Positions 8,872 to 19,168 are shown, numbered from the stretch's first letter. The stretch is 64,000 nucleotides of DNA from Acinetobacter sp. C32I (GCF_023702715.1 NZ_CP098480.1:62001-126000), one strand, 5' to 3'. Numbers and translations: made by a program. Notes: generated by a model not told the origin, from the sequence alone.

Positions 8872-9456
8872 ATGCCTTTTATTAAAAATTTCCCGAAAGC
8901 GAGTTGGCGCCTTGCAAAAATTGCGATTGGTGGGGCTGTCTTAACAGGGTTGGCAGTTGGAACCATTGCTTATGCGCAAGCAAAACCGTTGCCAACAGTC
9001 GATAAAGTCGAGCTCGATAAATATTTGGGGGTTTGGTATGAAGTGGCCCGAAAGCCGATGTTTTTTGAGCGTAAGTGCGCCTATAACGTTACCGCAACTT
9101 ATACCCTAAATGAAAATGGCAATATTGTTGTGAATAACAAATGCTATGACGGTGAAGGCAACGTACAGCAAAGTTTAGGAGAGGCATTTGTCGCCAATGC
9201 GCCGTTTAACAGTAAATTGCGTGTGAGTTTTTTACCAGAAGTCGTGCGTTGGGTGCCTGTAATTCGTGGTGATTACTGGATTTTAAAGCTCGATGCAGAT
9301 TATCAAACTGTACTGGTGGGTGAACCACGCCGTAAATATTTGTGGGTGCTTTCGCGCATACCAAATCCGAAGAAAGAAATTATTCATGAATATTTAAATT
9401 ATGCGAAATCATTAGGTTATGATATTGGGGATGTTATTTATCCTGAACATCACTAA
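8872..9456 (+). CDS. Lipocalin (Blc-like) with N-terminal membrane anchor
   Basis: 194 residues. Residues ~17-36 form one hydrophobic segment (LAKIAIGGAVLTGLAVGTIAYAQA), either an uncleaved anchor or a signal peptide cut after AQA. The lipocalin signature LDKYLGVWYEVARKP begins near residue 49. The second conserved region (GDYWILKLDADYQTVLVGEP) and third (YLWVLSRIP) follow. E. coli Blc is an outer-membrane lipoprotein, but no lipobox cysteine is visible here. Blc-type proteins bind lysophospholipids or fatty acids. Its Shine-Dalgarno sequence lies in an inverted repeat. Confidence 0.9.
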   Translation: MPFIKNFPKASWRLAKIAIGGAVLTGLAVGTIAYAQAKPLPTVDKVELDKYLGVWYEVARKPMFFERKCAYNVTATYTLNENGNIVVNNKCYDGEGNVQQSLGEAFVANAPFNSKLRVSFLPEVVRWVPVIRGDYWILKLDADYQTVLVGEPRRKYLWVLSRIPNPKKEIIHEYLNYAKSLGYDIGDVIYPEHH

Positions 9457-9473
9457 ATCAGCTATACTTGTTG

Positions 9474-9498
9474 AAAACCATGCATGCATGGTTTTTTT
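9474..9498 (+). terminator. Rho-independent terminator after lipocalin gene
   Basis: AAAACCATGCATGCATGGTTTT: a fully self-complementary stem followed by a T-run. Confidence 0.8.
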
Positions 9499-9557
9499 TA
9501 TTCCATATAGTGGATAAATCACGTATTTTTTAAACAATCGTCAATCAGAGGCTGAAA

Positions 9558-10511
9558 ATGATTAAAGGAATTGCTTATTCAATTTTGGCTTCTATTACTT
9601 TTGGTGTCCTGTATTTTTATAGCCAGTTCCTCGGTTCCTTGGATAGTGAGCAGACCTTTGGTTGGCGAATTATTGCCACAATTCCATTTCTGACCCTATT
9701 TATGTGGTTGAGTGGTGATTTATCCCTGATCAAAACCGTGTTTAAGCGGATTCTTGCCAATCCCAGCTTATTATTGCTTTTATTGACTACCTCGGTACTC
9801 ACTTCTGCTCAGCTTTGGCTATTTCTGTGGGCCCCTATGCATGGCAGAGGGTTGCAAGTTTCCCTGGGCTATTTTCTTTTACCTCTGGTTTTGGTGCTGG
9901 CTGGAAGTTTTTTATACGGAGAGAAACTTTCTAAGTTTCAATATGTCGCTGTATTGCTCGCTGTGTTTGGGGTTGGGCATGAAATATGGCGTTTAGGCAG
10001 TATTGCTTGGGAAACGGCTTTTGTAGCATTGGGGTATGCTGCTTACTTTGTATTGCGTAAAAAAATTCAAACCGATCACTTGGGCGGTTTTTGGTGGGAT
10101 CTTATGTTGATTCTACCGATTGCGATTTTCTTTACCCAGGCAGGAGAGATGTCATCACTCAAATTCCTGGGGCATCCAAGTCTAATTGCTGTGGTAATTG
10201 GTCTAGGGTTGTTAAGTGCGATTGGTTTGGGAAGTTATATTCTTGCCAGCCGTTACTTGCCTTTGATCATTTTTGGTTTACTCGGTTATTTAGAACCTGT
10301 TTTATTGGCTTTGGTTTCTTTGCTGATCGGCGAAAAAATCGGTGCAGATGAATGGCTGACTTATATCCCGATTTGGTTGGCTGTGTTGGTGTTGGTGATT
10401 GAAGGGGCAATGCATTTGTACCAACAGAGAAAGCGTAAGCAACATCTAGAATTGAACTTAAAACAGTATTCGCAACGTGTGAATCTAGACGATAAAGAAC
10501 AAAAAAGCTGA
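9558..10511 (+). CDS. rarD: RarD-type EamA transporter
   Basis: 317 residues with about ten membrane helices and the two-fold EamA repeat of drug/metabolite transporters. RarD marks include the N-terminal KGIAYSILASITFGVLYFYS, LWAPMHGRGLQVSLGYFLLPL (~residue 92) and GEKLSKFQYVAVLLA. Chloramphenicol sensitivity is the historical name for the family, and the natural substrate is unknown. A lysine/arginine-rich tail (QQRKRKQH) should face the cytoplasm. GAGGCTG precedes the ATG. It is a single gene between a terminator and the GAPDH promoter region. Confidence 0.9.
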   Translation: MIKGIAYSILASITFGVLYFYSQFLGSLDSEQTFGWRIIATIPFLTLFMWLSGDLSLIKTVFKRILANPSLLLLLLTTSVLTSAQLWLFLWAPMHGRGLQVSLGYFLLPLVLVLAGSFLYGEKLSKFQYVAVLLAVFGVGHEIWRLGSIAWETAFVALGYAAYFVLRKKIQTDHLGGFWWDLMLILPIAIFFTQAGEMSSLKFLGHPSLIAVVIGLGLLSAIGLGSYILASRYLPLIIFGLLGYLEPVLLALVSLLIGEKIGADEWLTYIPIWLAVLVLVIEGAMHLYQQRKRKQHLELNLKQYSQRVNLDDKEQKS

Positions 10512-10757
10512 TTTTATCGTCAGAATGATCAGTAAAATTGTTATTGCTGTGAGCTAAACCACTGCTATTATGATGATAGGAAAAGATTTTTACCAAAATT
10601 CACAAAAATAATTATAGGTATTTTATGAATTTATAGTCAATTAGGACAAAATCTTAGCTCGTTTAACAGCTTTTGATTCAATCTTGATGATAATTCTATT
10701 ACAATAATGGCGTTTTAAAAATTCACGCCCAGTATATATAAATTAGAGGACGTAACT

Positions 10758-12215
10758 GTGAGCAAAGAAACAATCGTTGCCCTACACGCTGAACACCAAG
10801 GTCGTTGGAAAAACCGTGAAGAAATCGCGGAACGTATGATTACCTTAATCGGTCAATTATACCGTGAGAAAAATATTGTTGTTTCTGTTTACGGACGCTC
10901 TTTAATTAACCGTTCTGTTATTCAAATTCTTAAAACGCATCGTCGTACCCGTATGCTTGATGTTGAACTTTCAGTGGTAAATACCTTCCCAATTTTGGAA
11001 GCGTTAATGAAAGTTGACAATATCGGTTCTGCTGAAGTTGATATCGGTAAACTTGCTGTTGAATATAAAAACCAAGGCGGCGATGTAGACGCTTTTGTTG
11101 CACAAGCGGTTGCTTCAATTCAAGGCAATGCTGCGACTGCTACACCTAAAGATGTTGTTCTTTACGGTTTTGGTCGTATCGGCCGTATCTTGGCACGCTT
11201 AATCATCAGCCAATCAGGTTTAGGCCGTGGTTTAAGCTTAAAAGCAATTGTAGTACGTAAATCATCTGATGGTGACTTGGCGAAACGTGCTTCTTTATTA
11301 CGTCGTGATTCTATTCACGGTACTTTTGACGGTACGATTTCTGTAGATGAAGAAAACGAAGCAATCATTGCAAATGGTCAATTCATTAAAGTGATTTATG
11401 CATCAAGCCCAAGCGAAGTAGATTACACAGCTTATGGTATTGATAATGCGCTTCTTATCGACAACACAGGTAAATGGCGTGATGCTGAAGGCTTAAGCCA
11501 ACACTTGAAATGTGCAGGTATTGCACGTGTCGTATTAACTGCACCAAGTAAAGGTGAGATGAAGAACGTTGTATTTGGTGTGAACAACGGCGATATCTTA
11601 GATGAAGACAAGATCATCTCTGCTGCAAGCTGTACAACCAACGCAATTACACCTGTATTAAAAGTTTTAGACGACAAATACAAAGTATTAAATGGTCATG
11701 TTGAAACAGTTCACTCGTTCACAAACGACCAAAACTTAATTGATAACTACCATAAAGCAGACCGTCGTGGTCGTGCTGCAACATTGAATATGGTGATTAC
11801 CGAAACTGGCGCTGCAAAAGCAGTTGCAAAAGCATTGCCAGGCCTTAAAGGCAAGTTAACAGGTAACTCGGTACGTGTACCGACACCAAACGTTTCACTT
11901 GCCATCTTGAACTTAAACTTAGAGAAAGAAATTGATCGTGAAGAAGTGAACGAATATATTCGTCAAATTTCGATCAACTCGAAGTTACAAGGTCAAATCG
12001 GTTATACCAACTCTACTGAAGTTGTATCGAGCGATTTTATTGGTTCGCGTACAGCGGGTGTATTTGATGCGCAAGCAACAATCGCATCTGGTACACGTTT
12101 AACGGCTTATGTTTGGTACGATAACGAAGTAGGTTATAGCTGCCAAGTATTACGTATTGCTGAACAAATGTGTGGCGTAAGCTATGCGAAAGTTCCTGCG
12201 GAAACAAATGCATAA
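10758..12215 (+). CDS. gap: Glyceraldehyde-3-phosphate dehydrogenase, long form
   Basis: 485 residues. The GAPDH core begins near residue 125 with the NAD-binding loop LYGFGRIGRILAR. The catalytic cysteine is in AASCTTNAITPVL (~residue 292), and VWYDNEVGYSCQVLRIAEQM closes the domain. About 120 residues precede the core (GRWKNREEIAERMITLIGQLYREKNIVVSVYGRSLIN...), as in the long Pseudomonas/Acinetobacter type. Acinetobacter generally lacks a complete Embden-Meyerhof pathway, so the enzyme probably serves gluconeogenesis (inference). The start is GTG with TTAGAGGACG upstream. Confidence 0.95.
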   Translation: MSKETIVALHAEHQGRWKNREEIAERMITLIGQLYREKNIVVSVYGRSLINRSVIQILKTHRRTRMLDVELSVVNTFPILEALMKVDNIGSAEVDIGKLAVEYKNQGGDVDAFVAQAVASIQGNAATATPKDVVLYGFGRIGRILARLIISQSGLGRGLSLKAIVVRKSSDGDLAKRASLLRRDSIHGTFDGTISVDEENEAIIANGQFIKVIYASSPSEVDYTAYGIDNALLIDNTGKWRDAEGLSQHLKCAGIARVVLTAPSKGEMKNVVFGVNNGDILDEDKIISAASCTTNAITPVLKVLDDKYKVLNGHVETVHSFTNDQNLIDNYHKADRRGRAATLNMVITETGAAKAVAKALPGLKGKLTGNSVRVPTPNVSLAILNLNLEKEIDREEVNEYIRQISINSKLQGQIGYTNSTEVVSSDFIGSRTAGVFDAQATIASGTRLTAYVWYDNEVGYSCQVLRIAEQMCGVSYAKVPAETNA

Positions 12216-12236
12216 TTTGTTTGCATAGCGATAGCT

Positions 12237-12265
12237 AAAAGCCCAGTTTTTAACTGGGCTTTTTT
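12237..12265 (+). terminator. Rho-independent terminator after GAPDH gene
   Basis: AAAAGCCCAGTT / AACTGGGCTTTTT hairpin with a T-run. Confidence 0.9.
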
Positions 12266-12352
12266 ATTGACTGTACAGAATATATGCTGAATTAAACATA
12301 AAAATCGATAAGAATAGGGGAAAAGGGAAATAATTAATCAAGGGATAGTTCA

Positions 12353-13096
12353 TTGTTGCAGTTCAGACGTTTATTCGTGGTATTTGCTTTAATTGTGGTT
12401 GCCAACTTGTGTGGTGTATACATCGCGATGTGGGTATTTAAGCATTTTAACATTTATATTCCCTTGAAGAATCAAGATGTCGCAATCGACTTGCAAGAGC
12501 CATTACAGGTTCGGGTCAAAGTTAAAGATGCACTCAGTGTTGATGTGAATGGGCGTGTTGATGCCAAGATCCCAATTAATGAACAACTCAATGTTCCACT
12601 GACTCAAACGCTGACACCGCGGGTTTATTTCGATAATGTTGTCCCGATCAGTACCACGATTCCTGTAAAGGAAACGATTAAGGTCAATCAAAGCCTGCCG
12701 ATTGACACCAAAGTACAGGTCAAGATTTTAGGTCGGGATGTCACCTTACCATTAAAAGGTTCAATTCCCTTACAACTGGATGTACCGATTGATATTCAGG
12801 TTCCTTTGCAGCAAAAAGTTCATTTAAAATTTGATGCGCCTGTGCGCACCGAACTCAAAGAAAATTTGAATATTCCATTGAAAGCGCAACTGAATGCCAA
12901 TATTCCAATTCAAGGCAATTTGAATGTTCCGATTACATCTGAGTTGAATGCCTCGGTGGATGTTAAAAATACCTTGCCTGTTAAAATTGCACAGGGAGAG
13001 TTAAAAATTCCGCTGTCTAGCATGTATTTGGATCGTGTCAAAGCCCAACCTGCTGAAGCACAAGTCGTTCAACATGATGCAAAAGCAGGTGAGTAA
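12353..13096 (+). CDS. Membrane-anchored repetitive beta-rich protein, first of a pair
   Basis: 247 residues from a TTG start with AAGGGATAG upstream. One N-terminal helix (LFVVFALIVVANLCGVYIAMWV) anchors it. The remainder, presumably periplasmic, is made of short alternating strands with recurrent P-L/I units: LNIPLKAQLNANIPI, QGNLNVPITSELNA, KGSIPLQLDVPIDIQVPLQ. Tryptophan and cysteine are nearly absent beyond the anchor. I do not recognise the family. The amphipathic repeats could form an elongated beta structure (inference). Its stop overlaps the start of the next gene (TAATG), so the two should be translated together. Confidence 0.75.
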   Translation: MLQFRRLFVVFALIVVANLCGVYIAMWVFKHFNIYIPLKNQDVAIDLQEPLQVRVKVKDALSVDVNGRVDAKIPINEQLNVPLTQTLTPRVYFDNVVPISTTIPVKETIKVNQSLPIDTKVQVKILGRDVTLPLKGSIPLQLDVPIDIQVPLQQKVHLKFDAPVRTELKENLNIPLKAQLNANIPIQGNLNVPITSELNASVDVKNTLPVKIAQGELKIPLSSMYLDRVKAQPAEAQVVQHDAKAGE

Positions 13097-13776
13097 TGGA
13101 TATCACCAAATCGCTTAAAAGCTTATTGATCAGTTTTGTGATCGTGACCACCTTAGTGGCGATTTTATTTTGGTTCTATTTAAATATTCAGGCGTCCTTG
13201 ATTGTTTCTGCCCAGCAAGCGGATATTCGTTTACCTGAGTCTTTGGGCACCAAGATTCAAGTCGGTGATCATTTAAGAGTGAAATCGGAAGGTCAGTTGA
13301 ATACGGTTTTAGATATTGATCGGACTTTGCATTTACCATTAAAAGGTAAGTATTTGGCTGATCTCAGTTTTGAGGTAGAAACACCGATTACCGTGGATAT
13401 CAACTACGAAACTATGCTGAAAGTAGATGAAGTTGTACCGATTGAGACCAGTACAGACTTGATCTATCAAAATAAATTATTACCCAAGTTTCCTTTGAGT
13501 TTGGATATCCCGGTTAAATTAGATATTCCATTTCAACTGAAACGTACGTACACCGTGCCAGTGAAAATTGTTTTTGATGGGCCTGTTTATTTTGCTTTTG
13601 ATGAGACAGTCGATTTACCTGTGAAGCATCAATTTAAGCCAAGCTTCTATATGAATGATGCGATTAATATGAGCAATATTTCTTCTTTCGATGCGATCAT
13701 GTATAACTCGGTACAGCAAACCAAAGCTAATTTAGATATGCAGATGCAATTACCGCTGAAGAATGTCAGACCATAA
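13096..13776 (+). CDS. Membrane-anchored repetitive beta-rich protein, second of a pair
   Basis: 226 residues with one N-terminal anchor (SLLISFVIVTTLVAILFWFYL) followed by a periplasmic-type region of short strands: LDIDRTLHLPLKGKYLADLSF, FPLSLDIPVKLDIPFQLKR, VDLPVKHQFKP. Strand spacing and the repeated P-V/L-x-L-D-I-P units match the preceding protein, so the two are probably diverged paralogues or subunits of one assembly. The ATG shares its A with the upstream stop codon. The function is unknown. No terminator is evident before obgE. Confidence 0.75.
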   Translation: MDITKSLKSLLISFVIVTTLVAILFWFYLNIQASLIVSAQQADIRLPESLGTKIQVGDHLRVKSEGQLNTVLDIDRTLHLPLKGKYLADLSFEVETPITVDINYETMLKVDEVVPIETSTDLIYQNKLLPKFPLSLDIPVKLDIPFQLKRTYTVPVKIVFDGPVYFAFDETVDLPVKHQFKPSFYMNDAINMSNISSFDAIMYNSVQQTKANLDMQMQLPLKNVRP

Positions 13777-13934
13777 TCCACTCATATAGGCTGTATCATG
13801 AGCCAATTCGGATCATGAAATTGAAGTTTGAGCGGGTAATCAATTTAAAAAAAACAATTTGCTGATTTTTCTATTCGAGAATTTTCTTAAAATGTGGCAA
13901 AATAGTCCGCTTTTAAGAATTTGAGGATTGGCAC

Positions 13935-15152
13935 ATGCGCTTTGTTGATGAAGCAGTCATTACCGTAGAGGCTGGCGACGGTGGCAATGGCGTAGCCAGT
14001 TTTCGCCGTGAAAAATTTGTTCCTTTTGGTGGCCCAGATGGCGGAGATGGGGGACGTGGCGGAAGTATTTACATCCAAGCAGATGATGATACCAGCACAT
14101 TGGTAGATTACCGCTATACACGTCGTTATCGTGCAGAGCGCGGTAAAAATGGTTCGGGTGCGAATTGCTCTGGCCGTGGCGGTGAAGACGTTATTTTAAA
14201 AGTACCCGTTGGTACAACTATTGTGGATACAGAGTCTGGCGATATCATTGGTGACTTGGTCGCTGATGGCCAACGTGTAAAAGTTGCGCATGGCGGTGAT
14301 GGTGGTTTAGGTAATACTCACTTTAAATCATCAACCAACCGTTCGCCTCGTAAGTGTACGCATGGTATTAAAGGTGAATATCGCGAAGTCCGTTTAGAAT
14401 TGAAAGTATTGGCAGATGTTGGCTTACTCGGTATGCCGAATGCTGGTAAATCAACATTTATTCGTGCAGTCAGTGCAGCAAAACCAAAAGTTGCAGATTA
14501 TCCATTTACCACGATGGTACCAAACCTTGGTGTGGTCGATGCGGATCGTCACCGTTCATTCGTGATGGCCGATATTCCTGGATTGATCGAAGGTGCAGCA
14601 GAAGGTGCTGGCCTAGGAATTCGCTTCCTTAAGCATTTGGCGCGTACGCGTATTCTTTTGCATATTGTTGATGTTCAACCGATTGATGGTTCTGACCCTG
14701 CACATAATGCAAAAGCAATTTTGGGTGAATTACAAAAATTCTCTCCAACTTTGGCAAAACTTCCAGTTGTCCTTGTATTGAATAAGCTGGATCAACTTCC
14801 TGAAGAATCTAAAGAAGAATGGTGTCAGCACATTCTGGATGAATTGCAATGGAAAGGTCCTGTATTTAAAACCTCAGGCCTAACCTCTGAAGGAACCAAG
14901 GATGTCGTGTATTACTTAATGGATCAAATCGAGCAGCAACGCGAGCGCGAGCTTGAAGACCCTGAGTATGCAGCAGAAATTAAAGCATTCCGTGAGCAGC
15001 TTGAAGCTGAAACACGTGAACAAACCATCGCAGCAAAAGAAGCCTATCGTGCCATGCGTAAAGCTCAGCGTGAAGCGGGTCTGGACGATGATGAAGACTT
15101 TGATGACGATGAGGATGAAGGCGATGTAGAAAGTATCTACATTCGTGACTAG
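13935..15152 (+). CDS. obgE: Obg-family GTPase
   Basis: 405 residues. The glycine-rich Obg fold occupies ~1-158 ([28 protein letters not shown]). The G domain follows with P-loop GMPNAGKST (~166), switch region [14 protein letters not shown], and NKLD. A long acidic tail ([14 protein letters not shown]) ends it, as in gammaproteobacterial ObgE/CgtA. It acts in 50S ribosome maturation and stress control. TTTGAGGATTGGCAC precedes the ATG. proB follows after 15 bases and may be co-transcribed. Confidence 0.98.
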   Translation: MRFVDEAVITVEAGDGGNGVASFRREKFVPFGGPDGGDGGRGGSIYIQADDDTSTLVDYRYTRRYRAERGKNGSGANCSGRGGEDVILKVPVGTTIVDTESGDIIGDLVADGQRVKVAHGGDGGLGNTHFKSSTNRSPRKCTHGIKGEYREVRLELKVLADVGLLGMPNAGKSTFIRAVSAAKPKVADYPFTTMVPNLGVVDADRHRSFVMADIPGLIEGAAEGAGLGIRFLKHLARTRILLHIVDVQPIDGSDPAHNAKAILGELQKFSPTLAKLPVVLVLNKLDQLPEESKEEWCQHILDELQWKGPVFKTSGLTSEGTKDVVYYLMDQIEQQRERELEDPEYAAEIKAFREQLEAETREQTIAAKEAYRAMRKAQREAGLDDDEDFDDDEDEGDVESIYIRD

Positions 15153-15167
15153 TAAACCGAGGGAAAA

Positions 15168-16301
15168 ATGATAGAAGTGGTCGATGGGCAACGTCAGCTC
15201 AATGCGTGTAAACGAATCGTTGTTAAAATCGGATCATCTTTACTCACTGCAAACGGGCAAGGTTTAGATTTAAATGCAATTTCGCATTGGGCGAAACAAA
15301 TTGCAGATCTACACAATGCTGGACATGAGATTATTCTAGTGTCATCAGGTGCAGTTGCAGAAGGGATGGTACGCATGAAACTTGCGAGTCGACCCACCGA
15401 TCTACCCAGTTTGCAAGCTTGTGCTGCCATTGGCCAAATGGGCTTAATCCATACATGGTCAAGTGTACTGGATCAACATGGTATCCAGACGGCGCAAGTC
15501 TTACTCACACATGATGATCTTGCTGATCGTCGTCGTTATCTCAACTCTTGTGATGCGTTGCAAAACTTGATTGATTGGCATGTCATTCCAGTCATTAATG
15601 AAAATGACACCGTCTCTACTGACGAAATTCGGTTTGGGGATAATGACACCTTGGCTGCGATGGTTGCGGGTCAGGTTCAGGCAGAATTGTTGATTATCTT
15701 AACGGATCAACAGGGTATGTTTGACTCGGATCCACGCAGCAATCCAAATGCAAAATTGTTCTCTGCTGTACGGGCCCTCGATGATCGTTTGTTTGAAATG
15801 GCGGGTGGCGGTGGCGTGCTTGGTCGTGGTGGTATGGTCACCAAAGTTCGTGCCGCACGCCTAGCGGCAAAGTCAGGCTGTCCAACTTTGATTGCCAGTG
15901 GTGAAAGTGACAACGTATTAGCACGCTTGATGGCGGGTGAGATGTTAGGGACCTTATTTACCACGGACAATGACCGTGTCACTGCACATCAACAATGGTT
16001 GGCTGCGCATTTGCAAACTGCTGGGCGTCTGGTGATTGATGATGGCGCTGTTGAAGCGATTAAGCTCAAACATCGTAGCTTGTTGCCTGTTGGTGTTAAA
16101 GCGATTGAAGGGCATTTTGATCGTGGTGATGTGGTTGAATGTGTCGATAAAAACGGTGGTCGTATTGCCGTTGGGCGTGTGAATTTTAGTTCGCGTTCAG
16201 CAGAAATGATCAAAGGTTTATCATCGGAAAAAGTCTATCAGGTACTCGGTGAAGCGCGTTCGCTGGAAATGATTCATCGAGATCATATGGCAATTTATTA
16301 A
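15168..16301 (+). CDS. proB: Glutamate 5-kinase
   Basis: 377 residues: amino-acid kinase domain (~1-260) plus C-terminal PUA domain (~285-365). Family marks are [10 protein letters not shown] near residue 20, [35 protein letters not shown] and [18 protein letters not shown]. It phosphorylates glutamate in the first step of proline synthesis. obgE lies 15 bases upstream, a pairing common in gammaproteobacteria. GAGGGAAAA precedes the ATG. Confidence 0.98.
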   Translation: MIEVVDGQRQLNACKRIVVKIGSSLLTANGQGLDLNAISHWAKQIADLHNAGHEIILVSSGAVAEGMVRMKLASRPTDLPSLQACAAIGQMGLIHTWSSVLDQHGIQTAQVLLTHDDLADRRRYLNSCDALQNLIDWHVIPVINENDTVSTDEIRFGDNDTLAAMVAGQVQAELLIILTDQQGMFDSDPRSNPNAKLFSAVRALDDRLFEMAGGGGVLGRGGMVTKVRAARLAAKSGCPTLIASGESDNVLARLMAGEMLGTLFTTDNDRVTAHQQWLAAHLQTAGRLVIDDGAVEAIKLKHRSLLPVGVKAIEGHFDRGDVVECVDKNGGRIAVGRVNFSSRSAEMIKGLSSEKVYQVLGEARSLEMIHRDHMAIY

Positions 16302-16324
16302 TTTCGATATGATCTAATGGTGTT

Positions 16325-16357
16325 AAAAAAGACCTCAAGTATTTGAGGTCTTTTTTT
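16325..16357. terminator. Bidirectional terminator between proB and the iron-transport permease gene
   Basis: AAAAAAGACCTCAA / TTGAGGTCTTTTTTT hairpin between convergent genes. Confidence 0.9.
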
Positions 16358-16373
16358 GAGGTAAACAAAGTTT

Positions 16374-18068
16374 TTATTTTTGTTGAATGGATTGCCCTAT
16401 ACGCGCCAATAAGATGACCGGAATCAGCCCAACCAGCACAATCAATAAAGCAGCAATTGCACCATCTTCATAGGTTCCTCTGGATGCTTCTGCATAGAGT
16501 TGTGTGGCCAGTGTCTCCAGATTGAGTGGTCGAAGTAGTAGGGTGGCGGGTAATTCCTTCATACAATCGACAAAGATGAGTAAGGCTGCAGAAATCATCG
16601 CGGGGCGTAATAAAGGTAAATGTACTCGCCATAGTGTTGCTGATCGATTGTGTCCCAGATTTTTTGCTGTATCATCAAAAACATGGTGGATACGATTGTA
16701 TCCAGATTCAATGCCACCAATCGCAATGGCGAGAAAGCGAACGCAATAGGCATAGATTAAAGTAAAACTTGTACCTAAAAATAATAATCCCGTATGGATA
16801 CCCAGTTGAAATTCGAGAAAGTCTGCAACAGCATGGTCAATTGTACCAAGAGAAAGCATCAGTCCAATGGCCAATACTGTTCCAGGAATGGCATAACCTA
16901 AGCTGGAAATACGGCTCAACCAGGTGCTCTGATTAAAACGTGCGGCACTGGCAATCAAAAAAGCGATTAGAACTGTAATGAAGGTCGCAATAGTTGCCAA
17001 GCTTAAGGTGTTGATTGAAGCCTGTAATAATTCAGGTGAAAAACCTGCATATTGCAGACGTTTATAAGATTCAGCGACTAAATAACTGCTTGGAATGAGA
17101 AAGCCTATACAAACAGGAATAAAACCAAGTCCAAACAAGAATAATGCCTTAGCCCCTGTGATCTGTTGAGCAGGCATGAGTTTGCTACGTTGTGCTGAAT
17201 TCATATAGCGTTGTTTACGGCGCCCAAACCGTTCGATCACCACCAACAATGTAATAATCATAAGCATAAAAATGGCAATTTGAGCGGCGCTGGCTAAATC
17301 GGATTGATTGGTCCATGTGGAGTAAATGGATAAAGTCAGCGTTTTGACCCCAAAAAACTCGGTTGCCCCAATATCATTAATGGTTTCCATTAACGCTAAA
17401 CTGGCACCCACTGCGATGGCTGGTCGGGCCAGTGGGATGGCGACACGAGTGAAAACCTGATTAGGTTTGAGGCCAAGACTACGTGCTACCTCAACCAGAC
17501 TGGCAGATTGCATTAGAAACATGGCGCGGGTACTTAAATAAACGTATGGGTACAGCACAAAGCTTAATAAGAAAATACATCCCCATACGCTACGGATGTT
17601 CGGAAACCAAGTTGGTTGTCGATCCCATCCGAACCAAGCACCGAGCACACTTTGTACTGGACCAATCGGATGTAACAGGTCGATATAACAGTAGGCAATA
17701 ATATAGGTGGGGACAGCCAATGGCAGTAATAAAGCCCAGTTTAAAAAAGCGCGGCCTCTAAACTGATAAGCCGTGACTAACCATGCACTTCCTGTTCCGA
17801 TCAAGATTGTAAGTAGACCCACCCCAAATAATAATAAAGCGGTATCTAGTAATGTAGGGGGGAGCACATATCGAATCAAATGCTCCCAAATCTCACTATT
17901 CCCTTGTAATGCGGACCAAATCAGCGCCAATATCGGTAGGCAGGCAAGTATCGTGAAAAGTCCACTAAGCGAAAATAATGATTGGAATACAGATTTGTTA
18001 TTGATCATCAAGGCTGTCAATTGTCGGAATATAAGGCTGGGTGAAGCAAGGTGGCGAGTCAATGCCAC
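16374..18068 (-). CDS. fbpB: Ferric-iron ABC transporter permease (FbpB-like)
   Basis: 564 residues, about twelve membrane helices in two fused permease halves, the normal arrangement for FbpB/SfuB. Each half has an EAA-type loop for contact with the ATPase: EVARSLGLKPNQVFTRVAIPLARPAI (first half) and DTAKNLGHNRSATLWRVHLPLLRPAM (second half). It should pass Fe3+ from the periplasmic binding protein into the cytoplasm. It is last in a three-gene set: ATPase, binding protein, permease. The gap to the binding-protein gene is only 14 bases. The family also carries thiamine or phosphonates, so the substrate rests on the binding protein. Confidence 0.92.
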   Translation of the reverse strand: MALTRHLASPSLIFRQLTALMINNKSVFQSLFSLSGLFTILACLPILALIWSALQGNSEIWEHLIRYVLPPTLLDTALLLFGVGLLTILIGTGSAWLVTAYQFRGRAFLNWALLLPLAVPTYIIAYCYIDLLHPIGPVQSVLGAWFGWDRQPTWFPNIRSVWGCIFLLSFVLYPYVYLSTRAMFLMQSASLVEVARSLGLKPNQVFTRVAIPLARPAIAVGASLALMETINDIGATEFFGVKTLTLSIYSTWTNQSDLASAAQIAIFMLMIITLLVVIERFGRRKQRYMNSAQRSKLMPAQQITGAKALFLFGLGFIPVCIGFLIPSSYLVAESYKRLQYAGFSPELLQASINTLSLATIATFITVLIAFLIASAARFNQSTWLSRISSLGYAIPGTVLAIGLMLSLGTIDHAVADFLEFQLGIHTGLLFLGTSFTLIYAYCVRFLAIAIGGIESGYNRIHHVFDDTAKNLGHNRSATLWRVHLPLLRPAMISAALLIFVDCMKELPATLLLRPLNLETLATQLYAEASRGTYEDGAIAALLIVLVGLIPVILLARIGQSIQQK

Positions 18069-18082
18069 CTTGCTGCCATGAT

Positions 18083-19102
18083 TTAGTGATTAAACTGAAC
18101 TTTATCAACCAAAAGGTTGGCTGTTTTGCGGTATCGAGCGATTTCACTTAAGCGTATCGTATCGATGTTCAATTTGCCAAAGCTGGCAATCACAGGATCT
18201 ATTTTGACCCCAGGTTTAACTGGATATTCGAAACCACTTTGTGCATAGATGGCTTGGGCGTGGTCAGAGACCAAGAACTCAAGCAACTGGACGGCCTGTT
18301 TAGCGTTGGGTGCATTTTTGGCGACAGCCGCACCAGAAACATTGACATGCGTTCCACCATTGCTAAAACGGGGGAGAACCACGTTGATGGCATTGCCCCA
18401 ACGTTGCTGTTCAACATCGTTTCCTGTACGCATACGCCCCACATAGTAGGTATTTGCAACGCCAATATCACAGATTTTGCCCAAAATATCACGTGCCACG
18501 TCACGGTCACCGCCACTGGCTGGTCGTGCTAAATTGGCTTTGACCCCACGTAGCCATTGTTCAGTGGCTTTTTCACCGTGATGCGCAATATAAGCAGCAA
18601 TCAGGCTAGTGTTATAGACATGGCTGCCAGAGCGAATACAGATTTTACCTTTCCATTTCGGGTTTGCTAGTTCTTCATAATTGATCGCAGTTAATGGGGC
18701 GCGCTCTTTCGATGCATAGACCGCACGAGCCCGCATCGAGAGAGCATACCAATGTCCATTTGCAGCGCGTAAATTACCAGGAATGGCCAGATTCAGAATT
18801 TTTGATTGAATGGGTTGAGTCACACCGCCTTCAACTAAATCGACTAGATTGCCAAAATCAACGGTGAGTAGAACATCTGCTGGAGAGCGACGCCCTTCGG
18901 CTTTTACGCGTTCAAGCAAACCATCTTTGATAAAAACCGTATTTACTTTAACACCTGTCTTAGCGCTAAATTCTTGTAGCAGAGGTTGAATCAAGGCGGG
19001 TTCACGGGTGGTGTACAGATTGACTTGGGCGGCATGTACCCAACCGCTGCCGAGTGTAAGTAGGCTCGTTAAAATTAGATGATGCTTAAACCGTAACTTC
19101 AT
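18083..19102 (-). CDS. fbpA: Ferric-iron ABC transporter substrate-binding protein (FbpA-like)
   Basis: 339 residues with signal peptide MKLRFKHHLILTSLLTLGSGWVHA. The mature start AQVNLYTTREPALIQPLLQEF is typical of the FbpA/FutA cluster. A tyrosine pair in ANTYYVGRM (~residue 220) corresponds to the Fe3+-coordinating YY of these proteins. It should capture ferric iron in the periplasm and deliver it to the fused permease downstream. The gap to the ATPase gene is 66 bases. Sequence alone does not exclude another metal-anion ligand. Confidence 0.92.
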   Translation of the reverse strand: MKLRFKHHLILTSLLTLGSGWVHAAQVNLYTTREPALIQPLLQEFSAKTGVKVNTVFIKDGLLERVKAEGRRSPADVLLTVDFGNLVDLVEGGVTQPIQSKILNLAIPGNLRAANGHWYALSMRARAVYASKERAPLTAINYEELANPKWKGKICIRSGSHVYNTSLIAAYIAHHGEKATEQWLRGVKANLARPASGGDRDVARDILGKICDIGVANTYYVGRMRTGNDVEQQRWGNAINVVLPRFSNGGTHVNVSGAAVAKNAPNAKQAVQLLEFLVSDHAQAIYAQSGFEYPVKPGVKIDPVIASFGKLNIDTIRLSEIARYRKTANLLVDKVQFNH

Positions 19103-19168
19103 TTTGTCTCACTCATATTTAGGATATTGAATATCAAGCTGCTGATTCAGCAAAGCAATGGTTAAATG

